A stretch of DNA of 48,936 bases from positions 1 to 48,936 of the forward strand of contig NZ_JAOART010000103.1 of NCBI RefSeq assembly GCF_025210435.1, given 5' to 3'. Origin of the DNA: Anaeromicrobium sp. (GTDB lineage: Bacteria; Bacillota; Clostridia; Peptostreptococcales; Thermotaleaceae). Position numbers and translations under genes: made by a program. Below are positions 42,346 to 48,936 of this stretch, one piece after another. Under the pieces are notes generated by a model that saw only the letters and a list, made by a program, of their open reading frames with translations, was not told where the DNA came from and made no database searches. Position 1 is the first letter of the stretch; each line of letters opens with the position of its first letter.

Positions 42346-42590
42346 TATAGGGATAAACAGCATTGACTGATTGTTCAGCAATAAACGAGTAACGTTTATA
42401 CAAAGATAAGTCTACGTGCTCGAAGTCACACTTATTTGTGCTTGAAAGAACAATCTACACATATATTTATACGGTTACTCTAAAAAGAGTATCCCACTCA
42501 CCTCCACGTGATTTGTAGTTAACTGTTATCCCTATAAAATAAGTATTTGCTCGAAGGCAATGGTTTCATACCGTTTTGTGCCTTGAGCAG
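42346..42590 (-). ncRNA. Candidate bridge RNA region of the IS110 element
   Basis: IS110-group elements encode a bridge RNA in the non-coding stretch upstream of the recombinase. Here, reading the minus strand, there is a 5' stem-loop (TGCTC-AAGGCA pairing with TGCCTTCGAGCA at 42590-42550). A long inverted repeat follows: TATAGGGATAACAG (42536-42523) pairs with CTGTTTATCCCTATA (42360-42346). Inside it GAGTAAC/GTTACTC and GATTGTTC/GAACAATC also pair. This fits a stem-loop followed by target- and donor-binding loops. Exact RNA ends and loop sequences are not known from inspection. Confidence 0.55.
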
Positions 42591-42612
42591 AGCGAAAGGA
42601 ATGATTATATTT

Positions 42613-42945
42613 ATGAAAAATAAGATATTAAGAAAACTATTTTTAGGATTTATGCAAATACACATATTGCACCATGCTAAGAAAGAACCCATATATGGTA
42701 CTTGGATGATGAAGGAGTTAAAAGAGCATGGATATAAAATCAGTCCTGGTACAATATATCCCATGTTAAACAGAATGGAAAAGGAAGATTTATTAACAAA
42801 GGAAGAAAAGAATATGGATGGTAGAATAGTAAAGTTTTATACAATTACAACTCTAGGAGAAGAGGTTTTAAAAGAGGCTAGGGAAAAGGCAATGGAACTG
42901 ACCCATGAGGTGAAGGTGAAGGGTGATAATCTTGATTCAATTTAA
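42613..42945 (+). CDS. PadR family transcriptional regulator
   Basis: The regulator begins at the ATG of 42613 (MKNKILRKLFLGFM) or at 42601; neither has a well-spaced ribosome binding site (AAAGGA at 42595-42600), because the IS110 element has replaced the upstream sequence. About 110 residues with the PadR winged helix: HILHHAKKEPIYGTWMMKEL, then GYKISPGTIYPMLNRMEKED, and DGRIVKFYTITTLGEEVL. PadR proteins repress transport or stress genes. It overlaps the ABC ATPase gene by more than 20 bases, so it should regulate the FetAB-like pair through the stranded operator at 40923-40966. Confidence 0.85.
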   Translation: MKNKILRKLFLGFMQIHILHHAKKEPIYGTWMMKELKEHGYKISPGTIYPMLNRMEKEDLLTKEEKNMDGRIVKFYTITTLGEEVLKEAREKAMELTHEVKVKGDNLDSI

Positions 42946-43546
42946 AAATATACACTTAAGCTTTAATGGTAAAACCCTATTTAAGGATTTTAATATGAAT
43001 ATAAAAAAAGGAGAAAAAATACTATTAAATGCCCCATCTGGTAAAGGAAAATCCACCCTATTTAAATTACTATTAGGTTTTGTTAAGCCCCATAAGGGAG
43101 AAATAATATTAGATGGGAAAAATTTAGAAAAAAATAATATAACGTATTTTAGAAAAAATATAGCTTATGTAAGTCAAGATGTGGACTTAAGAAATGATAA
43201 AGTATGGGATTTAATCCTTGAAATATTTTCATATAAAAACAACAGACATATAGAGATTACTAAAGATAAGGTCTTAGATATTTTTAAATACTTTAATTTT
43301 TCAGAGGATATTATGGAAAAGAAAGTAAGTGAACTTTCAGGAGGCGAAAGACAAAGGTTAGGGTTAATTATATGTATATTAATGGATAGGCACGTATGGC
43401 TTTTAGATGAAGTAACTTCTGGATTAGATAAGGAAATGAAAGAAAAGGTAGTGGACTACGTACTAAAAAAGGATAAAACTGTTTTAATAATTTCCCATGA
43501 TAAGATTTGGAGCAAAAGTGATTTAATTAGAACAAAGGAGTGGTAG
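42923..43546 (+). CDS. FetA-like ABC transporter ATPase
   Basis: A 207-residue ABC ATPase. Walker A APSGKGKST (note Lys where Gly is usual), Q-loop AYVSQDVDLRN, signature VSELSGGERQRLGLIICIL, Walker B HVWLLDEVTSGLD and ISHDK are present. It starts with GTG at 42923, overlapping the padR stop, or at the TTG of 42932. It pairs with the UPF0014 permease encoded four bases downstream; in E. coli the equivalent FetAB pair exports iron and aids oxidative-stress resistance. Confidence 0.87.
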   Translation: MIILIQFKNIHLSFNGKTLFKDFNMNIKKGEKILLNAPSGKGKSTLFKLLLGFVKPHKGEIILDGKNLEKNNITYFRKNIAYVSQDVDLRNDKVWDLILEIFSYKNNRHIEITKDKVLDIFKYFNFSEDIMEKKVSELSGGERQRLGLIICILMDRHVWLLDEVTSGLDKEMKEKVVDYVLKKDKTVLIISHDKIWSKSDLIRTKEW

Positions 43547-43550
43547 TAGT

Positions 43551-44324
43551 ATGGGCACAAATGAAATTTCCTATTTATCAATGTTAAGTCTAGTTTTATT
43601 AATGATTCCCGTTATTATGATAAACCGTAAATTAAATATATCAATAAATAAAAAGATATTTTATTCCATAGGACGAATGGTAATACAACTTAGTCTAGTA
43701 GGAATCTTTCTTCAATATATCTTTAATATTAATAATCCACTTATAAACTTTGCTTATTTAGCTTTTATGATAGGCGTGGCCAGTTTTGCAACAATTAAAA
43801 GTTGTGGATTTAAGGGCAAAAAATTTATCATTCCATTGTTTTTTGCATTTATAATTCCAAATGTAATTGTACTATTATTTTTTAATATTTTTGTTATAAG
43901 GTTAGATAATATATTCAACGCTCAATATATGATTACTATTGCAGGAATGCTATTAGGAAATAGCTTAAGTGGTAATATAATATGTATAAACAATTTTTAT
44001 AAGGCCATAAAAGAAAATCAAAATGAATACTTTTATGCCTTAAGCCTTAGTGGTAGCAAGATAGAGGCTTTAACTCCTTATTTTAAAAATGCCGTGTCAG
44101 CTTCAGTAAATCCTACCATTGCATCAATAGAGACTATTGGACTTGTCTCTTTACCTGGAATGATGACAGGACAGATTTTAGGAGGGGCAATCCCACTAAC
44201 TGCAATAAAATATCAGATAGCCATAATGGTAGCCATCTTAATAGGTAGATATTTTAGTGGAATTTTATCAATAATATTTATGTCATTTAAGGCTTTTGAT
44301 GATTATGATATTTTACTATACTAG
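43551..44324 (+). CDS. FetB/UPF0014 family permease, iron export type
   Basis: A 257-residue membrane protein with about seven helices, of the UPF0014 (YbbM/FetB) family. Characteristic sequences are RMVIQLSLVGIFLQYIF, MLLGNSLSGNIICINNFY, and PGMMTGQILGGAIPLTAIKYQ, the conserved 'P-G-M-M-T-G-x-I-L-G-G' motif. With the FetA-like ATPase it forms an exporter; iron is the known substrate in E. coli, not tested here. Confidence 0.87.
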   Translation: MGTNEISYLSMLSLVLLMIPVIMINRKLNISINKKIFYSIGRMVIQLSLVGIFLQYIFNINNPLINFAYLAFMIGVASFATIKSCGFKGKKFIIPLFFAFIIPNVIVLLFFNIFVIRLDNIFNAQYMITIAGMLLGNSLSGNIICINNFYKAIKENQNEYFYALSLSGSKIEALTPYFKNAVSASVNPTIASIETIGLVSLPGMMTGQILGGAIPLTAIKYQIAIMVAILIGRYFSGILSIIFMSFKAFDDYDILLY

Positions 44325-44339
44325 AAAGTAGGAAAAAAT

Positions 44340-45239
44340 ATGATTAAGAGAATTGGATATGCATGTATAAACACGAATTTAAAGCCTAGAACCTTTAAAG
44401 ATTGTAGATTAAACTCTGTTTATAAGTATGGGATAGAATATTTAAGAGATAAAATTATAGATAATTTAATTCTAATAAAAGATATATTAAGGTGGAATAT
44501 GGGAAATAACATATTTATGTATAGAGTAACTAGCAGGTTACTTCCACTAGTTACTCATCCAGACATGTTAAGAGATTTTAACTGGCGTTGGCAGAAGGAT
44601 GAAGAAATATTAAGACATATGGAAGAGATAAAGATTATAGTAGGCAAATATAATATTAGGTTGTCAATGCATCCAGACCAATTTACTGTCATAAATAGTT
44701 TAAATGAAAATGTGGTTAGAAATAGTGTAATCAACCTACAATACCATTATGAAATATTAGAAAAGCTAGGTGGAAATGATATGATTATCCATACAGGGGG
44801 AGTTTATGGTAATAAGGAATGGGCCATAAAAAGATTTATTGAAAACTATAATAAATTAAGTGAAAAAATAAAAGGGCCTATTAGATTAGAAAACGATGAC
44901 AAATCTTACAATATAGATGATGTAATCTATATAAGTAGTAAAACATCTATACCTATTGTACTTGATATACATCATCATAACTGCAATAATACTAGGGAAT
45001 TAACTAAAGAAGATATTATAAGAATTAAACATACGTGGAAGAACACAGGCTTAAATCCTAAGATTCATATAAGTAGTGGGAAAAATGGAATAAAGGATAG
45101 AAAACATGATGATTATATAAAAAAAGAAGATTTGTTAAATTTATTAGAATTAATAGGAGAAGTTAACATTGATTTAATGGTAGAAGCTAAGAAAAAGGAT
45201 GAAGCAGCTTTAAAAGTAATAGACTATATGAGTATTTAA
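44340..45239 (+). CDS. uvsE: UV DNA damage endonuclease UvsE
   Basis: UvsE (299 residues), a TIM-barrel endonuclease that nicks DNA 5' of UV photoproducts, abasic sites and other lesions. The family features are IGYACINTNLKPRTFK at the N-terminus, SMHPDQFTVIN, DMIIHTGGVYGNKEWAI, LENDDKSYNIDDV, and VLDIHHHNC with the metal-binding histidines and acids. KIHISSGK follows. The length is typical. It lies 15 nt after the FetB-like gene and 41 nt before the DUF523/DUF1722 gene, so it may be co-transcribed. Confidence 0.93.
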   Translation: MIKRIGYACINTNLKPRTFKDCRLNSVYKYGIEYLRDKIIDNLILIKDILRWNMGNNIFMYRVTSRLLPLVTHPDMLRDFNWRWQKDEEILRHMEEIKIIVGKYNIRLSMHPDQFTVINSLNENVVRNSVINLQYHYEILEKLGGNDMIIHTGGVYGNKEWAIKRFIENYNKLSEKIKGPIRLENDDKSYNIDDVIYISSKTSIPIVLDIHHHNCNNTRELTKEDIIRIKHTWKNTGLNPKIHISSGKNGIKDRKHDDYIKKEDLLNLLELIGEVNIDLMVEAKKKDEAALKVIDYMSI

Positions 45240-45280
45240 TCTTGTCTAGGAAATTGTAAATTATAAGGGGGATATGGGAG

Positions 45281-46252
45281 ATGAGAGATTATGAAAAACC
45301 TACAATAATATTAAGCAAGTGCATAAATGAAGAGCCTTGTAGATATGACGGAACTAAAATAAGTAATTCATTTGTTAAAATATTAAGTTCTTACGTGAAC
45401 TTTATAAAGGTATGTCCAGAGGTAGGCATAGGATTACCCATACCACGGGATACATTGAGACTAGTTTTAAAGGATGAAGTAGAAAGGCTAGTTTTCTCAA
45501 AGTCTGGAGAAGATATGACAGACGTGATGGAAGAGTTTACTAATTCGTTTATGGGAGAGCTGGGTACTAAAAAAATACATGGAGCAATTTTAAAGAGTCG
45601 TTCACCATCTTGTGGTATGAATGATGTGAAACTTTATAATGATTATGGGAAGGGTCGAACCATAGGGAATAAATCCAGTGGTCTTTTTGCTAAGGGGATA
45701 TTTGGTAGTTTTCCATATATACCTATAGAAAATGAGGGAAGACTGACTAATTATAATATAAGGGAAGAATTTTTGACTAGGATATTTACTAAAGCATCCT
45801 TTGACAATATTAAGAACAAAAAAAGTATGAAAGAATTAGTAAGATTTCATAGTGAGAATAAATATTTATTAATGTGTCATAGTCAAAGGAACTTAAAGGA
45901 ACTAGGACAAATTACGGCAAATCATGAAAAGTTACAAATAGATGAAGTGTTAGTCAAATATGAATATTCACTAGAAAAGGCCTTAAGTATTAGTTCTAAG
46001 CCTATGCGAAATGTGAATATGTTACTCCATTTATTTGGGTATTTTTCAAAATATATTACCAAGGATGAAAAGGTATTTTTCCTTGATACATTAGAAAGTT
46101 ATAGTGACAAGAGAGTTCCATTTTCTGTTCCATTAGCCCTTATATATTCATGGGTTATGAGATTTGAAAATAAATATTTACTAAATCAAACTATATTTAA
46201 TCCATATCCAAAGGAGTTAGTAGACCTTAGGGATTCGGGAAAAAGTACCTAG
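45281..46252 (+). CDS. DUF523-DUF1722 (TudS/YbgA-like) protein
   Basis: A 323-residue two-domain protein. Residues 1-150 are DUF523, whose members include TudS, an iron-sulfur 2-thiouracil desulfidase. The three cluster cysteines are visible in SKCINEEPCRYDG, FIKVCPEVGIGLPIPR and SRSPSCGMNDVKLY. Residues 170-320 are DUF1722/YbgA, with LVRFHSENKYLLMCHSQRN and NHEKL. In E. coli ybgA is next to the photolyase gene. Here the neighbour is uvsE, another UV-repair gene, so the family association with DNA damage is kept. The role is inferred from neighbours and the TudS relationship. Confidence 0.87.
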   Translation: MRDYEKPTIILSKCINEEPCRYDGTKISNSFVKILSSYVNFIKVCPEVGIGLPIPRDTLRLVLKDEVERLVFSKSGEDMTDVMEEFTNSFMGELGTKKIHGAILKSRSPSCGMNDVKLYNDYGKGRTIGNKSSGLFAKGIFGSFPYIPIENEGRLTNYNIREEFLTRIFTKASFDNIKNKKSMKELVRFHSENKYLLMCHSQRNLKELGQITANHEKLQIDEVLVKYEYSLEKALSISSKPMRNVNMLLHLFGYFSKYITKDEKVFFLDTLESYSDKRVPFSVPLALIYSWVMRFENKYLLNQTIFNPYPKELVDLRDSGKST

Positions 46253-46268
46253 AAACTAGATATTATAG

Positions 46269-46310
46269 AAGCTACCTTTATTTTATAATTAAGAGGTGGC
46301 TTTAGTATTT
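46269..46310 (+). terminator. Probable terminator after the DUF523 gene
   Basis: AAGCTACCT (46269-46277) pairs with AGGTGGCTT (46294-46302) with one G-T pair, followed by a moderately T-rich run. Nothing else is seen up to 46430, where AGGAAAGGA precedes the next gene. Confidence 0.55.
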
Positions 46311-46439
46311 TGGATAAACTAACATTAGCATTTATAAATAATTTCCATATAGACTTAAAATAAATAAGCTAATTTATTTTGTTTTATGATAATATAGAAT
46401 TGTACGATTATTTAGTATGCCTTAGGAAAGGATGTAGTT

Positions 46440-47702
46440 ATGGATAAAAAACGATTAGGAAATACTATGGCCATATGTTTAGTGACGGTTTTTATGGGAC
46501 AAGGGTATATAAGTCCATTTTCCCAATGGTTTAGATTTTCCCTTGCCGTATTAGTTTTATCACTTTTATTAATATACTTTAAAGATTTATCTGTAATGAC
46601 CGTATCTACTAGTATAGGTATATTAATGTTCATATTTAGAGCATCACTTAATTTTATTGCTTATCCTGAAACTACATTTCTCACAAATTTATTGAGCTAC
46701 ATACCTGTGGCAGTATTTTACATAATATTTGGTTTTCTTTTTAGTGCCCTTCACATAAGGGATAAATTAGATGATTCTCCTGCCTTTATAGTATCCTTAT
46801 GGTTTTGTGATAGTTCTAGTAATATAGCAGAGGCCATATTGTCCTATTATTTTATTCATATTGATTTTGAAAAGGCTGTTATAGCCATTATATATGTGGG
46901 ATTAATAAGATCATGGATGACATGGGTTATTTATAAGATCATATTGTATTCTAGGGATATATTTGAAATAGAACAAAAGGAAAAGAAGTTTAGGGAGTTA
47001 TTACTATTTACGGCAAAACTCAATACGGAATTATTTTTCCTAAAAAAGTCCATGATAGATATTGAAGATATGATGGAACAAAGTTATGACTTATATGAAA
47101 GACTTGAAGAACCACAATTAAGGAATATGGCTTTAGATATTTCTAAAAACATACATGAAATAAAAAAGGACTATATTAGAGTAGTAGCAGGTATGGAAAA
47201 TACATTACTTAGTGAGAAAACAAATCTACATATGTCTGTGGAAGATGTGTTTAAAATAATTAAGGATGCTACAAATAAGCTAATAGAGTTTAAGGAAGTA
47301 GATATTTCTGTGAAATTTCAAACTCAAAGTAATTTCCAAATGAATGACTATTATCCTTTAATTTCTGTTTTAAATAATCTCATAACCAACTCCATAGATG
47401 CCATAGAGTCAACAGGGGAAATAGTGGTTGAGGAGTATGAAAAGGATGGAAACCATATATTTAGAGTTATAGATGATGGACCTGGAATCGAAGAAGAGGA
47501 TATGGAGTTAATATTTGAGCCTGGTTTTACTAATAAGTATGATAAAACAACGGGAAAAATGTCTACTGGAATAGGATTATCCCATGTTAAAAACATAGTG
47601 GAAAATCATTTTGGTGGTACAATAGAAATTAACAATAGGGAGAGTTCAAAAACAATATTTGAGATGAAAATTCCAGTTACAAATATTGAGGGGAGTGCAT
47701 AA
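46440..47702 (+). CDS. Sensor histidine kinase, GlnK/YcbA-like
   Basis: A 420-residue membrane kinase. The N-terminal 170 residues carry about six hydrophobic helices (MAICLVTVFMGQGYISPF, LAVLVLSLLLIYF and others). The likely phosphorylated His is in DISKNIHEIKKDYIRVV near residue 240. The ATPase domain is intact: N-box VLNNLITNSIDAIES, G1 IDDGPGIEEED, F-box EPGFTNKY and G2 STGIGLSHVKNIV. It resembles B. subtilis GlnK, which senses glutamine and activates glutaminase genes through GlnL. The stop overlaps the response-regulator reading frame. Confidence 0.85.
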   Translation: MDKKRLGNTMAICLVTVFMGQGYISPFSQWFRFSLAVLVLSLLLIYFKDLSVMTVSTSIGILMFIFRASLNFIAYPETTFLTNLLSYIPVAVFYIIFGFLFSALHIRDKLDDSPAFIVSLWFCDSSSNIAEAILSYYFIHIDFEKAVIAIIYVGLIRSWMTWVIYKIILYSRDIFEIEQKEKKFRELLLFTAKLNTELFFLKKSMIDIEDMMEQSYDLYERLEEPQLRNMALDISKNIHEIKKDYIRVVAGMENTLLSEKTNLHMSVEDVFKIIKDATNKLIEFKEVDISVKFQTQSNFQMNDYYPLISVLNNLITNSIDAIESTGEIVVEEYEKDGNHIFRVIDDGPGIEEEDMELIFEPGFTNKYDKTTGKMSTGIGLSHVKNIVENHFGGTIEINNRESSKTIFEMKIPVTNIEGSA

Positions 47703-47706
47703 TAAA

Positions 47707-48606
47707 TTGAATACGAGTTTTTACATAGTTGAAGATGATAAAGTTGTGCAAAATATATTAAAGAGGATAATTGAAAAAAATCATTTGGGAGACATAATTG
47801 GCTATAGTAATGATGGGGGACAAGCCATAGAAGATATAAAAATACTTAAACCGGATATTGTTTTAGTTGACTTATTATTACCTACTGTAGATGGTATAAA
47901 GATAGTATCTAAGGTAAAGGGAACCCATGAGGACGTTACTTTTATCATGATATCCCAAGTAAGTTCTGAAGAGATGATATCTAAGGCATACAAAAATGGA
48001 ATTGAATTTTTCATAAGTAAACCCATAAATGTCATAGAGGTTATAAGTGTAATAGAAAAGATAAAAGAAAAGGTTAATATGAGCAAGGTTATTCAATCCT
48101 TTGAAGATGCCCTAAAAGGAATAAGAGGAATAGACTATGTACCCGTAGAAAAAAAGAACAAGGAACATAGTGTTGAGGATAAAATAGAGAAAGTGTTAGC
48201 CCAATTAGGTATTTTAGGTGAAGCAGGAGTAAGGGATATTATTGAAATTATCCTATGGATAATGAACCATATTGAAGAGGGAAAAAACAATTTACCTAAA
48301 TACAAATTATCTCAGATATATAAGTATTTATGTGATAAATATAGTGAAGAAGAGGGCATAGCTACAAATACTTCTGCCATAGAACAACGGGTTAGAAGAG
48401 CTTCCATAAAGGCCCTTAAAAACATAGCTAATATGGGTATTGAGAATGGAGAAAATGAAATCTTTGTTAAATACTCTAGTACTTTATTTAACTTTAAAGA
48501 AGTGAGAAATCAGATGAACTTTGGAAGGGGAGAATCAGGTCAAAGTGGAAAGGTTAACATTAAGAAGTTCATAGAAGGAATAATAATAGATATAAAGGAT
48601 GAGTAA
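47707..48606 (+). CDS. Response regulator with YcbB/GlnL-type DNA-binding domain
   Basis: The start is probably TTG 47707 (then NTSFYIVEDDKVV), after GAGGGGAG; GTG 47695 and TTG 47686 are possible. About 300 residues. The receiver domain has the acidic pair in VEDD, the phosphoacceptor Asp in DIVLVDLLLPTVDG, and the Lys in FISKPINVIEV. The C-terminal half (LAQLGILGEAGVRDIIEII... YKYLCDKYSEEEGIATNTS, then EQRVRRASIKALKNIANMG) is the YcbB helix-turn-helix domain of GlnL regulators. It forms a pair with the preceding kinase. The B. subtilis target genes (glutaminase, glutamine transporter) are not in the window. Confidence 0.87.
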   Translation: MNTSFYIVEDDKVVQNILKRIIEKNHLGDIIGYSNDGGQAIEDIKILKPDIVLVDLLLPTVDGIKIVSKVKGTHEDVTFIMISQVSSEEMISKAYKNGIEFFISKPINVIEVISVIEKIKEKVNMSKVIQSFEDALKGIRGIDYVPVEKKNKEHSVEDKIEKVLAQLGILGEAGVRDIIEIILWIMNHIEEGKNNLPKYKLSQIYKYLCDKYSEEEGIATNTSAIEQRVRRASIKALKNIANMGIENGENEIFVKYSSTLFNFKEVRNQMNFGRGESGQSGKVNIKKFIEGIIIDIKDE

Positions 48607-48615
48607 AAATAAATG

Positions 48616-48656
48616 TGAACCACTAAGGGATAAAAAAGCTTGGTGGTTTTTTGTTT
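48616..48656 (+). terminator. Terminator after the response regulator
   Basis: AACCAC near 48618 pairs with GTGGTT near 48641, followed by TTTTTTG. It closes the two-component operon. Confidence 0.75.
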
Positions 48657-48834
48657 ATGCATATTTATCTAGAAAATCAATAGTTCAATTAAAAGGTAAA
48701 AATTGGTATAATCATAAGGGGATTTTCAATTTAAATGGGAGGTTAGCAACTGTTAAATAAAATCTATAAGAATCTATAAAAATGCATTGAATAATATCAT
48801 GTTATTTGTTATCATTATATAGAGGTGATAATTA
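48657..48834. other. Left end region of an IS607-type element
   Basis: This gap precedes the IS607-like recombinase gene. It holds a possible -10 (TATAAT at 48708 region), two copies of ATCTATAA in the 48761-48779 area, and AGAGGTGATAA as ribosome binding site. IS607 ends carry no terminal inverted repeats, so the exact junction cannot be placed. Confidence 0.35.
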
Positions 48835-48936
48835 ATGAAGTATTATTCAATAGGTCAGTTTGCTAAAGAAATAGGCAAAACTCCTCAAACATTAAGAGAT
48901 TGGCATAAAAAAGGCTCATTCATTCCACAACATGTA
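48835..48936 (+). CDS. IS607-family serine recombinase TnpA, N-terminus only
   Basis: Thirty-four residues run to the window edge from the ATG at 48835. SIGQFAKEIGKTPQTLRDWH is the MerR-like helix-turn-helix at the start of IS607 TnpA, which joins it to a serine resolvase domain. MerR regulators proper would continue with an R-Y-Y motif, whereas the RDWHKKG here is typical of IS607. The catalytic domain and any tnpB partner lie outside the window. Confidence 0.75.
   Translation, partial: MKYYSIGQFAKEIGKTPQTLRDWHKKGSFIPQHV

Larger units (their letters stand above)
40985..42590 (-). mobile_element. IS110-family insertion sequence
   Basis: The recombinase gene (41079-42320, minus) is flanked by about 90 bases on its 3' side and about 270 structured bases on its 5' side, as in the IS110 group. 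The ends are estimates because IS110 elements lack long terminal repeats and usually make no target duplication. It lies between a promoter/ribosome binding site and the padR gene those sites appear to serve. Confidence 0.8.

Noticed and set aside
48835-48936. A MerR-family transcription regulator at the right edge
   Set aside because: The short helix-turn-helix with TLRDWHKKG fits IS607 TnpA better than MerR, although the window ends before the resolvase domain can be seen.

Overview
The window is AT-rich DNA with strong AGGAGG-type ribosome binding sites. Its gene content points to an anaerobic, spore-forming member of the Clostridia: a spore germinant permease, a nickel carbon monoxide dehydrogenase, LarBCE, UvsE, c-di-GMP-I riboswitches and a Gram-positive Tad pilus. 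No rRNA, tRNA, CRISPR array or prophage was found. The species cannot be named from this sequence.

Layout. 1-5.7 kb is decaying: mobile-element debris, a gerAB gene with an in-frame TGA, a frameshifted leucine-rich-repeat gene, a lipoprotein, endonuclease V, and a membrane-protein gene ended by a small structured element. 5.7-12.6 kb holds a large membrane protein, cooS-cooC, a candidate pseudoknotted RNA, a six-repeat protein and a NicO-type nickel permease. 12.7-18.2 kb holds an old-yellow-enzyme/TetR pair, a TVP38-type membrane protein, and on the minus strand ArsR, a DUF318 permease, a thioredoxin-like protein and a CobW-type GTPase. 18.4-31.3 kb is a c-di-GMP and Tad/Flp pilus locus. 31.4-37.0 kb is a nickel-uptake and nickel-pincer-cofactor operon (CbiM/Q/O plus LarC, LarE, LarB) without larA. 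37-48.9 kb holds a MerR-methyltransferase fusion with an MFS pump, an IS110 insertion in front of a PadR/FetAB operon, UvsE with a TudS/YbgA-like protein, a GlnK/GlnL-like two-component system, and the first codons of an IS607-type recombinase.

How genes work together. A Cache-GGDEF-EAL protein (predicted phosphodiesterase) and an SBP-PAS-GGDEF-HD-GYP protein flank the pilus genes. Two c-di-GMP-I riboswitches face each other across the locus: one precedes a TadG-like surface protein, the other leads the minus-strand operon DUF192-flp-prepilin peptidase-tadE-cpaB-cpaE-tadA-tadB-tadC. The turnover enzymes, the sensor RNAs and the pilus output therefore lie within about 13 kb. Nickel is a second theme: cooS/cooC, NicO, CbiMQO and LarCEB all handle it.

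The observations I find most worth checking are the c-di-GMP/Tad locus; a two-copy 158-bp palindromic element that ends two genes; the MerR-methyltransferase/MFS pair with a textbook 19-bp-spacer promoter; a pseudoknotted RNA candidate at 10.5 kb; and the IS110 insertion, with its candidate bridge RNA, that cuts a PadR/FetAB operon from its promoter.
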